Positions 54,152-63,377 of a stretch of 64,000 nt of DNA are shown in pieces (position 1 is the stretch's first letter; each line of letters begins with the position of its first letter). The stretch spans positions 634,894-698,893 of the forward strand of contig NZ_JAEPPI010000003.1 in NCBI RefSeq assembly GCF_017641085.1, read 5' to 3'. The position numbers and the translations under genes are program-made. The notes under the pieces were generated by a model that did not search any database, was not told the DNA's origin, and saw only the letters and a program-made list of their open reading frames with translations. The DNA is from Gracilimonas sp. (lineage in GTDB: Bacteria > Bacteroidota > Rhodothermia > Balneolales > Balneolaceae).

Positions 54152-55390
54152 ATGGCCGACCAAAAATCCAGCGCCACAAAATCAGACATTTTTTCGAAGG
54201 CTTTTAATTTCACAAAAGCGGATGAAGTCAAAGAAATGGGGCTGTATCCGTACTTTAAACCTCTCGAAGCAACGGACGGTACAATTGTTGAAATCGAAGG
54301 TAAAAAAGTAATTATGGCCGGGTCTAATAATTATTTGGGCCTCACCAACGATCAGCGCACGATTAAAGCAGCTCAGGATGCCCTCAAAAAATATGGTACA
54401 GGATGTACCGGCTCTCGCTATCTAAACGGTACACTCGACAGTCACCTCGAACTGGAGGATAAGCTAGCCAAGTTTATGGGCAAAGAAGGGTGTGTGCTTT
54501 TCAGTACCGGTTATCAAACCAATGAAGGCGCTATACAGACCATTGCCGATCGTAACGATATTATTTTCTCAGATAAAGACAACCACGCCTGTATTGTAGT
54601 GGGTACTCTTGTTTCGAACGCTAAGACCATGCGTTATAAGCATAATGACATGGATCAGCTACGAAAACTCCTTGAAAGAGCCGATCCTGACGCCGGAAAA
54701 ATCATTGTAACTGATGGGGTATTTTCAATGTCAGGAACACTGGCTAAAGTACCCGAACTGGTTAAGTTGGCCAAGGAATTTAATGCCCGATTATATCTTG
54801 ATGATGCTCATGCTGTTGGAGTAGTTGGAGACGGTGGAAGAGGATCAGCATCTGTATTTGGATTGACCGATGAAGTCGACTTGATTAGCGGAACATTCTC
54901 AAAATCATTTGCGTCCCTTGGAGGGTTTTTAGTAGGGGATCGTCCTGTAATTGAATACATACGTCATAAATCACCGGCGCATATATTTAGTGCATCCATG
55001 CCACCCGCTAATGTGGCAACGGTACTTAAAGTTCTGGAGATTCTTCAGGAAGAAACCTGGAGATTGGACCGTCTCGAAGAAATTGCCAATTACATGCGTA
55101 AAGAACTGCGAGGCTTAGGATTTAATGTATGGAGCAGTCAGAGTCCAATCATCCCTGTTGTAATTGGGGAAATGATGGACTGTTTCAAATTCTGGAAAGA
55201 TCTGTTTGAGGAAGGCGTTTATACGAATGCGGTTGTTCCACCGGCTGTGCCACAAGGGCAGTCGCTGCTGCGAACAAGTTATATGGCAAGTCATACAGAC
55301 GAACATCTCGATCAAATTCTGGAGGCATTTCGTAAAGTAGGCTTAAAACACGGCGTGATTGACAGAAATGGCCATTCAGCAACCGAATAA
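54152..55390 (+). CDS. spt: Serine palmitoyltransferase-like alpha-oxoamine synthase
   Basis: 412 residues. ATG 54152 with AAGGA nine bases upstream; the TTG at 54134 would merely add six residues. PLP enzyme condensing serine with an acyl-CoA to 3-ketosphinganine if the SPT call is right. Motifs: GLYPYFKPLEATDGTIVEIEGKKVIMAGSNNYLGLT, YGTGCTGSRYLNGTLDSHLELE, DKDNHACIV (His 145, stacks on PLP), LYLDDAHAVGVVGDGGRG, and SGTFSKSFASLGGF with the PLP Lys near 251. GLYPYF and IMAGSNNYLGLT are typical of Bacteroidota SPT; alternatives are KBL or BioF. The following GNAT gene supports sphingolipid synthesis. Confidence 0.8.
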   Translation: MADQKSSATKSDIFSKAFNFTKADEVKEMGLYPYFKPLEATDGTIVEIEGKKVIMAGSNNYLGLTNDQRTIKAAQDALKKYGTGCTGSRYLNGTLDSHLELEDKLAKFMGKEGCVLFSTGYQTNEGAIQTIADRNDIIFSDKDNHACIVVGTLVSNAKTMRYKHNDMDQLRKLLERADPDAGKIIVTDGVFSMSGTLAKVPELVKLAKEFNARLYLDDAHAVGVVGDGGRGSASVFGLTDEVDLISGTFSKSFASLGGFLVGDRPVIEYIRHKSPAHIFSASMPPANVATVLKVLEILQEETWRLDRLEEIANYMRKELRGLGFNVWSSQSPIIPVVIGEMMDCFKFWKDLFEEGVYTNAVVPPAVPQGQSLLRTSYMASHTDEHLDQILEAFRKVGLKHGVIDRNGHSATE

Positions 55391-55413
55391 ACCCTTAATC
55401 TTACCAAGGCTGC

Positions 55414-56538
55414 ATGAATAGTTCCGGGGTAACCTTTGTTTCGACTAAAGAGGAAAAGAAACGGTTCACGAACTTCATATACCCTTTTTATGAAGGTGAA
55501 GAGCACTGGGTTCCCCCATTGCGTATGGATCAGAAAAAACTGATTGATACCAATAAAAATCCCTTTTTTAACAATGCTGAAATAGCTTTGTTCCTTGCTG
55601 AGAAAGATGGCAAAGACGTAGGCCGGATTGCAGCTATTATTGACCATCGTTTCAATGAATTTCACGGTACAAAAACCGGTCATTTCGGCTTCTTTGAAAG
55701 CATAAACGATCAGCACACTACAAACTTACTTTTTCGGGTAGCTGAAGACTGGCTTCGAGATAAAGGGATGAATAAAGTGGTGGGACCAGCCAGCCCGAGT
55801 ATGATGGATACGATTGGCGTATTGATAGACGGTTTTGATAAAGATCCGTACATCATGATGCCTTATAACTTTTCCTATTATGATGAGCTGATTAAGAACG
55901 CCGGATTCCAAAAAGAGATGGACATGTATGCCTACATCGTGGATACGGAAACCGTGGCGGTAGAACGGATGAACAGGGCAATGGAAATTGTTAAAAAAAG
56001 GCTTCCCGATATCGAAATTCGTCCTGTGAATCTGAAGAAAATGGATTCTGAGATTAAGATTGTCCGTGAGATCTTCAACAAGGCCTGGAAAGATAACTGG
56101 GGTTTCATCCCACTAACAGAAGAAGAATTTCAGGCGGCGGGCAAAGACCTGAAAATGATTGTGGATACCGATTACGCTCACATTGCTGAGATCAAAGGTG
56201 AACCGGTAGCTTTCTCCATCGGACTTCCCAATATCAACGAGATTCTCAAAGACATGAATGGAAAGCTCTTTCCATTTGGGTTTATCAAGCTGCTGTGGGG
56301 CAAAAGCAGGGTGCAAGGACTCCGGACGGCATTAATGGGAGTTTTACCGGAATGGCAGGGCAAAGGTATCGATGCTCTTCTTCATCAGCGTTCGATCCAA
56401 AACGGGCTGGAAACCGAAGGTAAAACCATCTCTGAACTAAGCTGGATTCTGGAATCTAACCCGGAGATGATTCGCGTTGCAGAACGCATCGGCGGTACGT
56501 TGGATAAAACCTACCGGATGTATGCTAAAGAGTTGTAG
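55414..56538 (+). CDS. GNAT-like N-acyltransferase (candidate bacterial ceramide synthase)
   Basis: 374 residues. FIYPFYEGEEHWVPPLRMDQKKLIDTNKNPFF and FLAEKDGKDVGRIAAIIDHRFNEF mark a large GNAT-like family with two GNAT folds. FSYYDELIKNAGFQKEMDMYAYIVD and MGVLPEWQGKGIDALLHQRS (a Q/RxxGxG/A-like acetyl/acyl-CoA loop) follow. It is 23 bp after the SPT-like gene and probably cotranscribed. In Caulobacter the bacterial ceramide synthase bCerS is also an acyltransferase of this general kind, so N-acylation of 3-ketosphinganine is a reasonable guess. Not proven by sequence alone. Confidence 0.7.
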   Translation: MNSSGVTFVSTKEEKKRFTNFIYPFYEGEEHWVPPLRMDQKKLIDTNKNPFFNNAEIALFLAEKDGKDVGRIAAIIDHRFNEFHGTKTGHFGFFESINDQHTTNLLFRVAEDWLRDKGMNKVVGPASPSMMDTIGVLIDGFDKDPYIMMPYNFSYYDELIKNAGFQKEMDMYAYIVDTETVAVERMNRAMEIVKKRLPDIEIRPVNLKKMDSEIKIVREIFNKAWKDNWGFIPLTEEEFQAAGKDLKMIVDTDYAHIAEIKGEPVAFSIGLPNINEILKDMNGKLFPFGFIKLLWGKSRVQGLRTALMGVLPEWQGKGIDALLHQRSIQNGLETEGKTISELSWILESNPEMIRVAERIGGTLDKTYRMYAKEL

Positions 56539-56715
56539 CACTTCTTCATTACTTCTTAAGGCATCCCTTCTTTTTAACATCCAATTCACAACATCTACAT
56601 AGTTTTTCCTTATCTTCTTAAGGCTATAAAGAAATTTTTATTTGCCCCGAACGCTTAGCGTTTTTGAATCATTTTGGGGCGTGAATTCTCAACCTTTAAA
56701 GAAGAAAGCAGAAGA

Positions 56716-58107
56716 ATGAGTGAATATCGTATCGAGAAAGATTCAATGGGTGAAGTGAAAGTTCCAAAAGACGCTTTATATGGAGCACAAACCCAGCGTG
56801 CCCACGATAATTTTCCTATCAGCGGAATTAAATTCAGCCGTGAGTTTATTGAAGCTCTCGGGTATGTGAAGAAGTCGGCTGCGGCTGTAAATGCGGAACT
56901 GGGCCTTTTGGATAATGGAGTTGCCAAAGCAATTCAGGCTGCTTCCCAGGAAGTCATTGACGGACTGCACGACAAAGAATTTGTGATCGATATTTTTCAA
57001 ACCGGCTCGGGTACTTCCACCAATATGAACTCGAATGAGGTGATTGCCCGGCGCGCCAATGAGCTGAAGAAAAACCTGGATGTGGATATTCATCCAAATG
57101 ACCATATCAATTATGGTCAAAGCTCAAATGATGTAATTCCAACCACCATTCGTGTGGCCGCCGTTAAAGCGGTGAACAACAACCTGATCCCGGCACTTGA
57201 GCATCTCCACAAAACCTTTATCGAAAAAGGGAAAGAATATGCAGATGTAGTTAAAACCGGAAGAACTCACCTCATGGATGCCATGCCGGTAACCATCGAG
57301 CAGGAGTTTAGTGGCTATGCCCGACAGGTTGAGCTGGGGATTAAGCGGGTTGAATCGGCCCTGGAAAGAGTAAGCGAACTTCCGCAGGGAGGAACTGCTG
57401 TTGGAACAGGAATCAATACCCACAAAGACTTTGGGAAGAAATTCGCAGCTAAAATTTCAGAGCTGACCGGAGAGAAGTTTACCGAAGCAGAAAATCATTT
57501 TGAAGCTCAGGCAACGGTAGATGCACCTGTTGAGCTAAGCGGTCAACTAAAAACCATTGCCGTTAGCTTGATGAAAATCGGCAACGACCTGCGATGGATG
57601 AATTCTGGCCCGAACAGTGGAATCGGAGAAGTTGAGCTGGAGGCCCTTCAGCCGGGATCTTCTATTATGCCCGGAAAAGTGAATCCGGTTATTGAAGAAT
57701 CTCTGACGATGGTTTGCGCTCAGGTAATTGGTAACGATGCCACGGTAACCGTAGGCGGACAGGCCGGAAACTTTGAACTAAATGTGATGCTGCCTGTAGT
57801 GGCGCATAACCTGTTGCAGTCGATAGAAATCCTTGCAAATGCGGCCCGGAATCTGGCTGACCGTTCGGTTTCAAAACTATCGGTACGTAAAGAGAATATT
57901 GCCTCGATGGTTGAGAAAAACCCAATCCTGGTTACAGCACTTAATCCAATTATTGGGTACGACAAAGCGGCCAAGATTGCTAAGAAAGCATTTGCTGAAG
58001 GCCGGGCACTCAAAGAAGTTGCCAAAGAGATGACCGACCTGTCGGATGAGGAACTGGAGAAAGCTCTTGATCCTATAAAAATGACGAAAGGCGGGTTCAC
58101 GGAGTGA
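56716..58107 (+). CDS. fumC: Fumarate hydratase, class II
   Basis: 463 residues from ATG 56716 (MSEYRIEKDSMGEVKVPKDALYGAQTQRA); the GTG at 56674 is disfavoured. Interconverts fumarate and malate in the TCA cycle without iron. Motifs: SGTSTNMNSNEVIARRANEL, HPNDHINYGQSSNDVIPTTIR, VKTGRTHLMDAMPVTIEQEFSGYA, LPQGGTAVGTGINTHKDF and GSSIMPGKVNPVIEESLTMVCAQVIGND (fumarate lyase signature). Normal length. Confidence 0.97.
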   Translation: MSEYRIEKDSMGEVKVPKDALYGAQTQRAHDNFPISGIKFSREFIEALGYVKKSAAAVNAELGLLDNGVAKAIQAASQEVIDGLHDKEFVIDIFQTGSGTSTNMNSNEVIARRANELKKNLDVDIHPNDHINYGQSSNDVIPTTIRVAAVKAVNNNLIPALEHLHKTFIEKGKEYADVVKTGRTHLMDAMPVTIEQEFSGYARQVELGIKRVESALERVSELPQGGTAVGTGINTHKDFGKKFAAKISELTGEKFTEAENHFEAQATVDAPVELSGQLKTIAVSLMKIGNDLRWMNSGPNSGIGEVELEALQPGSSIMPGKVNPVIEESLTMVCAQVIGNDATVTVGGQAGNFELNVMLPVVAHNLLQSIEILANAARNLADRSVSKLSVRKENIASMVEKNPILVTALNPIIGYDKAAKIAKKAFAEGRALKEVAKEMTDLSDEELEKALDPIKMTKGGFTE

Positions 58108-58120
58108 TAGGTTTTTACGA

Positions 58121-58186
58121 TAACCCTTCCAAGGTTATTACTATTATTTCTAATTATGGCAAAGTACTTTAACCTTGGAAGGGTTA
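58121..58186. repeat. Perfect 17-bp inverted repeat, 32-base loop
   Basis: TAACCCTTCCAAGGTTA (58121-58137) and TAACCTTGGAAGGGTTA (58170-58186) are exact reverse complements. It starts 13 bases after the fumC stop and lacks a T tract; the arms resemble dispersed palindromes of Bacteroidota-like genomes. It may slow or end fumC transcription. Confidence 0.9.
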
Positions 58187-58343
58187 GTTCAGTGTTTGTC
58201 GTTTGAACCCAGAATTCATTACAAATCAATAGAAAAAGAACGATAAGAGCGCTGGAGGCTGTTTCATAAAAAAGCGCTTTTCCGTATTATATCGCCCCTT
58301 TTGGAAGGGTGTTTTCCTAAATATTCAGAACTAAAATTGTATA

Positions 58344-60764
58344 ATGGCTCAAGTAAAAGAAAAGACGACGAAGAATAAGTTTACCGCTGCTCAGAAAAAG
58401 GAAATCTTAGCCGATTTCAAGCTGGGTTGGGTAAGCCGGCATATGTCGTTAATCGGTAGAAAAGAAGTGCTCACCGGAAAAGCCAAGTTCGGGATATTTG
58501 GAGACGGTAAGGAAATCCCGCAGATCGCGATGGCCAAAGTATTTAAGAATGGAGACTTCCGGTCAGGCTACTATCGCGACCAAACCTTTATGCTTGCAAT
58601 CGGAGAGGTAACCCCTCAGCAACTTTTTGCGCAACTATACGCTCACGCTGATGTGGAAGCAGATCCGAATTCTGCCGGACGGCAAATGAACTCACACTTT
58701 GCCACCCGCCTGCTGGATAAAGAAGGCAACTGGAAAGATCAAACCAAGTCAAAGAACACAGCATCCGATATTTCACCTACTGCAGGACAAATGGCCCGCT
58801 TACTGGGACTTGCCCAGGCTTCCAAAGTGTACCGCAACGAGAAAGCGCTAAAGGGCAAAGAGTGGAAGAAGTTTTCCAATAAAGGAAATGAAGTTGCATT
58901 TGGAACCATCGGGGATGCCAGTACTTCGGAAGGGGTATTCTGGGAAACTATTAACGCAGCCGGTGTGCTTCAGGTGCCGATGATTATGTCGGTTTGGGAT
59001 GATGGATTTGGAATCTCGGTGGCTAAGAAATATCAGACCACAAAAGAGAATATTTCGGAAGTGCTGAAAGGATTTCAGCGCACAAAAGATGAGGACGGTT
59101 ACGAAATTCTGAGGGTGAAAGCCTGGGACTACCAGGCACTGATTGAAACCTATCAGAAAGCAGAAGAGATTGCCCGGAAGGAGCATGTGCCGGTATTGAT
59201 TCACGTGCAGGAAGTTACCCAGCCACAAGGGCACTCCACTTCCGGTTCGCATGAAAGATATAAGTCGGAAGAGCGACTGCAGTGGGAAGAAGAATATTGC
59301 TGCTTGGAAAAGCTGCGCCAGTGGATTTTAGATAATGGCATTGCCAAATCCGAGAAACTGGATGAGCTGGAAGATGAAGCTCAGGATGAGGTAAATGAAG
59401 CTAAAAATGCGGCATGGAAAGCCTTTTTTGAACCCATCAAACAGGAAAAGTCAACGGCTATAGAGTTGATTGACAACCTGAAAGAGGAATCAGGTGTAGA
59501 AAAGGTAGGTGAGTTTTCCAAGAAACTGAAGAACTACCCGAATGCCATTCGCAAGGATATTTTGTCAGCAGCCCGTAAATCGCTGGCGGTTACGGCCGGA
59601 AACAATTCATCTGCCCGTGAAAAGCTGGCTGAGTGGGTTAAAGAATACCGGGAAGTAAACCGGGATCGCTACAATTCTCATTTATACAGCCAAACACCAA
59701 ATTCTCCGTTAAAGGTAGAAGAGATTAAGCCGGAATATCCTGAAGAGCCCAAACGAGTGGATGGCCGGATGGTTATACGTGAAAATTTTGACACCATTTT
59801 TGACAAATACCCAAATACGCTGGTATTTGGTGAGGATTCCGGAAAGCTTGGTGACGTTAATAAAGGCCTTGAAGGCATGCAGGATAAATACGGGGAAATC
59901 CGTGTGAGTGATACCGGTATCCGGGAAGCAACCATTTTAGGGCAAGGCATCGGGATGTCGATTCGCGGACTCCGCCCGATTGCTGAAATACAGTACCTGG
60001 ATTACCTGTTGTACTGTTTCCAGGGAATTTCGGATGATTTGGCTACCCTTCGCTACCGAACAAAGGGCGGGCAGGCTGCTCCGTTGATTGTACGAACCCG
60101 CGGTCACCGTCTGGAAGGAATCTGGCACTCCGGTTCCCCAATGGGGATGATTACAAGCGGCGCTCGGGGTGTTCATTTATGTGTTCCCAGAAACCTGACT
60201 GAAGCGGCCGGATTCTACAATACCTTACTTCAGGGAGACGACCCTGCTATCATCGTTGAGCCTCTGAATGGCTATCGCCTCAAAGAAAATATGCCGACTA
60301 ACTTAGGTGAATTTACCACACCGTTAGGCAAGCCGGAAATTATTAATGAGGGATCCGATATGACGGTTGTTTCCTATGGATCAACCTTCAACATTGTGGA
60401 AAGCATTATTCCACAGCTTGATGATGCCGGTATTTCCATCGAGCTGATTGACGTAAGAACCCTGATGCCTTTCGACCTGGATCATGTGATTGGAAAATCA
60501 CTCAGCAAGACCAACCGACTGTTGATTGTGGATGAAGATGTTCCCGGTGGAGCTTCTGCCTACATCCTGCACAAAGTATTGGAAGAGCAGGGCGGCTACT
60601 TTCAGCTCGACTCAGAGCCTAAGTGCCTGACGGCCCACGATCATCGTCCGGCCTATGCTTCCGATGGTGATTATTTCAGCAAGCCCAACGCCGAGGATAT
60701 CTTCGAGACCATTTACGAGATCATGCACAAAGCAGATACCGAGCGTTATCCGGCGATATATTGA
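58344..60764 (+). CDS. Fused alpha-beta E1 component of a 2-oxoacid dehydrogenase complex
   Basis: 806 residues. The N-terminal half (about 20-430) is E1 alpha: FGIFGDGKEIPQIAMAKVFKNGDFRSGYYRDQTFMLAIG, GDASTSEGVFWETINAAGVLQVPMIMSVWDDGFGIS (a thiamine-diphosphate motif variant common in Bacteroidota fused E1). After a linker (about 380-480) comes E1 beta: MVIRENFDTIFDKYPNTLVFGEDSGKLGDVNKGLEGMQDKYGEIRVSDTGIREATILGQGIGMSIRGLRPIAEIQYLDYLLY, and VSYGSTFNIVESIIPQLDDAGISIELIDVRTLMPFD. Decarboxylates pyruvate or branched-chain oxoacids and loads the E2 lipoyl arm; E2 and E3 are not in the window. Confidence 0.92.
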   Translation: MAQVKEKTTKNKFTAAQKKEILADFKLGWVSRHMSLIGRKEVLTGKAKFGIFGDGKEIPQIAMAKVFKNGDFRSGYYRDQTFMLAIGEVTPQQLFAQLYAHADVEADPNSAGRQMNSHFATRLLDKEGNWKDQTKSKNTASDISPTAGQMARLLGLAQASKVYRNEKALKGKEWKKFSNKGNEVAFGTIGDASTSEGVFWETINAAGVLQVPMIMSVWDDGFGISVAKKYQTTKENISEVLKGFQRTKDEDGYEILRVKAWDYQALIETYQKAEEIARKEHVPVLIHVQEVTQPQGHSTSGSHERYKSEERLQWEEEYCCLEKLRQWILDNGIAKSEKLDELEDEAQDEVNEAKNAAWKAFFEPIKQEKSTAIELIDNLKEESGVEKVGEFSKKLKNYPNAIRKDILSAARKSLAVTAGNNSSAREKLAEWVKEYREVNRDRYNSHLYSQTPNSPLKVEEIKPEYPEEPKRVDGRMVIRENFDTIFDKYPNTLVFGEDSGKLGDVNKGLEGMQDKYGEIRVSDTGIREATILGQGIGMSIRGLRPIAEIQYLDYLLYCFQGISDDLATLRYRTKGGQAAPLIVRTRGHRLEGIWHSGSPMGMITSGARGVHLCVPRNLTEAAGFYNTLLQGDDPAIIVEPLNGYRLKENMPTNLGEFTTPLGKPEIINEGSDMTVVSYGSTFNIVESIIPQLDDAGISIELIDVRTLMPFDLDHVIGKSLSKTNRLLIVDEDVPGGASAYILHKVLEEQGGYFQLDSEPKCLTAHDHRPAYASDGDYFSKPNAEDIFETIYEIMHKADTERYPAIY

Positions 60765-60777
60765 TCGCAGATTTACC

Positions 60778-60842
60778 GGATTTTCAGATTTCACAGATTC
60801 TTAATCAATAGCTAAGGCTATATCTGTGAAATCTGAAAATCC
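60778..60842. repeat. Perfect 21-bp inverted repeat between convergent genes
   Basis: Left arm 60778-60798, right arm 60822-60842, with identical reverse complements built on GGATTTTCAGATTTCACAG. The 23-base loop itself holds TAGC/GCTA. It fills most of the gap between the E1 and DUF58 stops. No T tract; probably a dispersed palindrome that may act as a bidirectional terminator. Confidence 0.92.
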
Positions 60843-60855
60843 TTAACATCTGTGC

Positions 60856-62196
60856 TCAAATAAGCCCCCGCGCCTTCAACTCTAAATACTTATTAATGGC
60901 ATTCACCGAAAGCTCTTTCGGAGGGGTTAAAATAGTTTGAATACCTCGTTGGTTCAGGGCCTTTACAATCTGTTTTTTCTCAAAGGAGAATTTCTCTGCA
61001 ATCGTCTTTGTGTAAATCTGCCCGATAGTTTTAGATTCTTCATACAGCAGTTTGGTCATTTCGGTATTTTCAAAAAAGATGGTAACCAGCAAATGGTCTT
61101 TGGCAATTCGCTGCAGGTAGGGAAGCTGCCGCTCCATCGAAGAAAAGGTCTCAAAATTGGTATAAAGTAAAACAAGACTTCGCTGATTTACATGCTTTCT
61201 CAGGGAAACAACCAGCCGCTCATAATCGGATTCCATAAAGTTGGTATTCAGGTTATATAAAGCTTCCTGAATGCGCTGAATATGCGTTCGCTTTTTCTCC
61301 GGTTTTACGACTATGGAATCATCATTGGAAAAAGTAACCAAGCCGGCTTTGTCATCTTTAATGAGCGCGATATTTGAAATCACCAGGCTGGTATTGATGG
61401 CGTAATCGAGCAGGTGCAGGCCGTCGAAAGGCATCTTCATAACGCGGCCCATATCAATTACATTAATCACGTTCTGGGATCGCTCATCCTGGTACTGGTT
61501 TACCATCAGGTCGTTTGCACGGGCCGTAGCTTTCCAGTTAATGGAACGGACGTCATCGCCCCGCACATATTCCTTGATTTGGTCGAATTCCATGGTGTGG
61601 CCGACTCTGCGGATCTTCTTGATGCCAATGTCTGTCAATCGGTTTGAAATGGCGTACATCTCAAATTTACGCATCTGAATAAAGGAGGGATAAACAGGAA
61701 CCGTTTGCGAGGCAGCAATACTGACTTTCCTCCGCACAAACCCAATTCTCGAATTTATAAATAAATTGATATCCCCAAAGTCGTACTCCCCTCGTTCGGT
61801 CGGGCGCAGCTCGTAAGTAAATTCTTTTTCCATTCCCGATGGAAGGGAGGTGGAAATGCTGAAGTCCCTGATTTGAAACTGATGGGGAATTTCATCAATG
61901 ATTTCTGCCTGGGCTGTAAAGTTAAGCTGGTTGGTTAATTGCAGCCGAATCGTGTTTTCATCTCCATTGGAAAGTCGTTGTGGGACTATCCTGTTTCCGG
62001 CAGCCGGCTCTTTTTTGCTAAACAAGAGGAGCAAATCAATGCCAAAAATCACTATAAACCCAAAGAAAAGAATTTCGGCAAAAGCACCGACAGGGGGCAC
62101 AAAGTAGCCTACCAGAAAAGTCAGAGCCACCCCGGCCAGTACCTGGAAAAACAGGTTGCTGAGATGCAGTTGCTTTAAAAAGTTTAGTGGATTCAT
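60856..62196 (-). CDS. DUF58 domain protein
   Basis: 446 residues. Two N-terminal membrane helices (LFFQVLAGVALTFLVGYFV, ILFFGFIVIFGIDLLLLF), a beta-rich region, then the DUF58 signature MEFDQIKEYVRGDDVRSINWKATARANDLMVNQYQDERSQNVINVIDMGRVM at about 205-255, and a VWA-like tail. Works with the neighbouring MoxR ATPase in envelope maturation or stress (aerotolerance-like loci); exact role unknown. Its gene is downstream of MoxR, 161 bases apart. Confidence 0.92.
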   Translation of the reverse strand: MNPLNFLKQLHLSNLFFQVLAGVALTFLVGYFVPPVGAFAEILFFGFIVIFGIDLLLLFSKKEPAAGNRIVPQRLSNGDENTIRLQLTNQLNFTAQAEIIDEIPHQFQIRDFSISTSLPSGMEKEFTYELRPTERGEYDFGDINLFINSRIGFVRRKVSIAASQTVPVYPSFIQMRKFEMYAISNRLTDIGIKKIRRVGHTMEFDQIKEYVRGDDVRSINWKATARANDLMVNQYQDERSQNVINVIDMGRVMKMPFDGLHLLDYAINTSLVISNIALIKDDKAGLVTFSNDDSIVVKPEKKRTHIQRIQEALYNLNTNFMESDYERLVVSLRKHVNQRSLVLLYTNFETFSSMERQLPYLQRIAKDHLLVTIFFENTEMTKLLYEESKTIGQIYTKTIAEKFSFEKKQIVKALNQRGIQTILTPPKELSVNAINKYLELKARGLI

Positions 62197-62244
62197 GTGT
62201 TGTTAGTAAGTCTTTCTATAACTTGCCTTCTGAAAAAGCGTCTT

Positions 62245-62345
62245 CCTCTCCATAGGAGAGGAAACAAAGGAGAGGGTCAATGTTTGAGTCAACTTAATTA
62301 CCTATTCAAACATTGACCCGCCCCTAAATCCCCTCCCCGGAGGGG
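62245..62345. repeat. Composite palindromic repeat in moxR-DUF58 gap
   Basis: Three palindromes in 100 bases: CCTCTCC (62245-62251) with GGAGAGG (62255-62261); GGGTCAATGTTTGA (62274-62287) with TCAAACATTGACCC (62306-62319), perfect 14 bp; and a C-rich/G-rich palindrome ending GGAGGGG near 62330-62345. The block with CCCTAAATCCCCTCC resembles a repeat frequent at gene ends in Bacteroidota. Confidence 0.8.
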
Positions 62346-62357
62346 ACTTTAGTAAAA

Positions 62358-63377
62358 TTACCTCGGCACCTCCACCTTCTCCAGAATAATTTGTATTACC
62401 TGATCGGGTTTCATTCCCTCCATTTCTTTTTCCGGGGTTAGGGTAATTCGGTGGCGGAGAACAGGGTTTATTACCTCTTTCACATCTTCAGGAGTAATAA
62501 AGTCGCGCCCGTTCATAGCAGCCCAAGCTTGTGCGGCTTTCATTACAAACACCGAGGCACGTGGCGAAGCACCGATTGAGACCGAACTACTGTTTCTTGT
62601 ATTCTGAATAATTTGGGCAATGTACTTCATCAGCTCAGGCTCCACATGAACCGATGCCGCTACATTTCGTTGTTTGGCAATTTCTTCGGCGGAAATCACT
62701 TTATCCAGTGAGCTGATATCCAGCTTGTTTTTGCGGGAATAACTGCCGGATAAAATCTCCACTTCTTCTTCTAATGAAGGATAGGGGACATCAATCCGGA
62801 ACAGAAAACGGTCGAGCTGAGCTTCCGGCAACCGGTAGGTTCCCTCATGTTCAATGGGGTTTTGTGTGGCAATTACCATAAATGGAGGCTCCATGAAATA
62901 GGTTTTACCATCCACGGTAATCTGCCGTTCTTCCATCACTTCAAATAAAGCCGCCTGTGTTTTCGCCGGCGATCGGTTGATCTCATCGATAAGCACGAGA
63001 TTTGAAAAAACCGGTCCTTCCTTAAACTCAAAGTCTGTGGTTTTTGGGTTGAATACCGATGTTCCGATTACATCAGCCGGCATCAGGTCGGGGGTGAACT
63101 GAATACGGGAAAAGTCAGCACTGATGGTTTGGGCCAGCAGCTTGGTGGTCAGGGTTTTGGCCACACCGGGAACGCCTTCAATTAAAACGTGTCCGTCGGC
63201 GAGGAGGGCCGCAATCAACAAATCGACCATACGATGCTGACCTACAATGATTTTACCTATTTCCTCCCGGATACTTTTCACCAGTTTTTCCACTCCTGAT
63301 AAATCAGTGCGGCTTTCAAATGGTGCTTTTTCTTCGGTTGATTGTTCGTTGTGAGTGTCTTTCTCTTCAGTGCTCAT
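62358..63377 (-). CDS. MoxR family AAA+ ATPase
   Basis: 339 residues. Walker A GVPGVAKTLTTKLL near residue 70-83; Walker B LVLIDEINRSPAKTQAALFEVMEERQITVDGKTY; sensor 1 MVIATQNPIEHEGTYRLPEAQLDRFLFRIDVPYPS; C-terminal lid GASPRASVFVMKAAQAWAAMNGRDFITPEDVKEV. Chaperone-type ATPase; partner gene downstream is DUF58, and upstream a DUF4350-like membrane protein (four-base overlap at 63374-63377), so the three form one operon. Confidence 0.95.
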   Translation of the reverse strand: MSTEEKDTHNEQSTEEKAPFESRTDLSGVEKLVKSIREEIGKIIVGQHRMVDLLIAALLADGHVLIEGVPGVAKTLTTKLLAQTISADFSRIQFTPDLMPADVIGTSVFNPKTTDFEFKEGPVFSNLVLIDEINRSPAKTQAALFEVMEERQITVDGKTYFMEPPFMVIATQNPIEHEGTYRLPEAQLDRFLFRIDVPYPSLEEEVEILSGSYSRKNKLDISSLDKVISAEEIAKQRNVAASVHVEPELMKYIAQIIQNTRNSSSVSIGASPRASVFVMKAAQAWAAMNGRDFITPEDVKEVINPVLRHRITLTPEKEMEGMKPDQVIQIILEKVEVPR

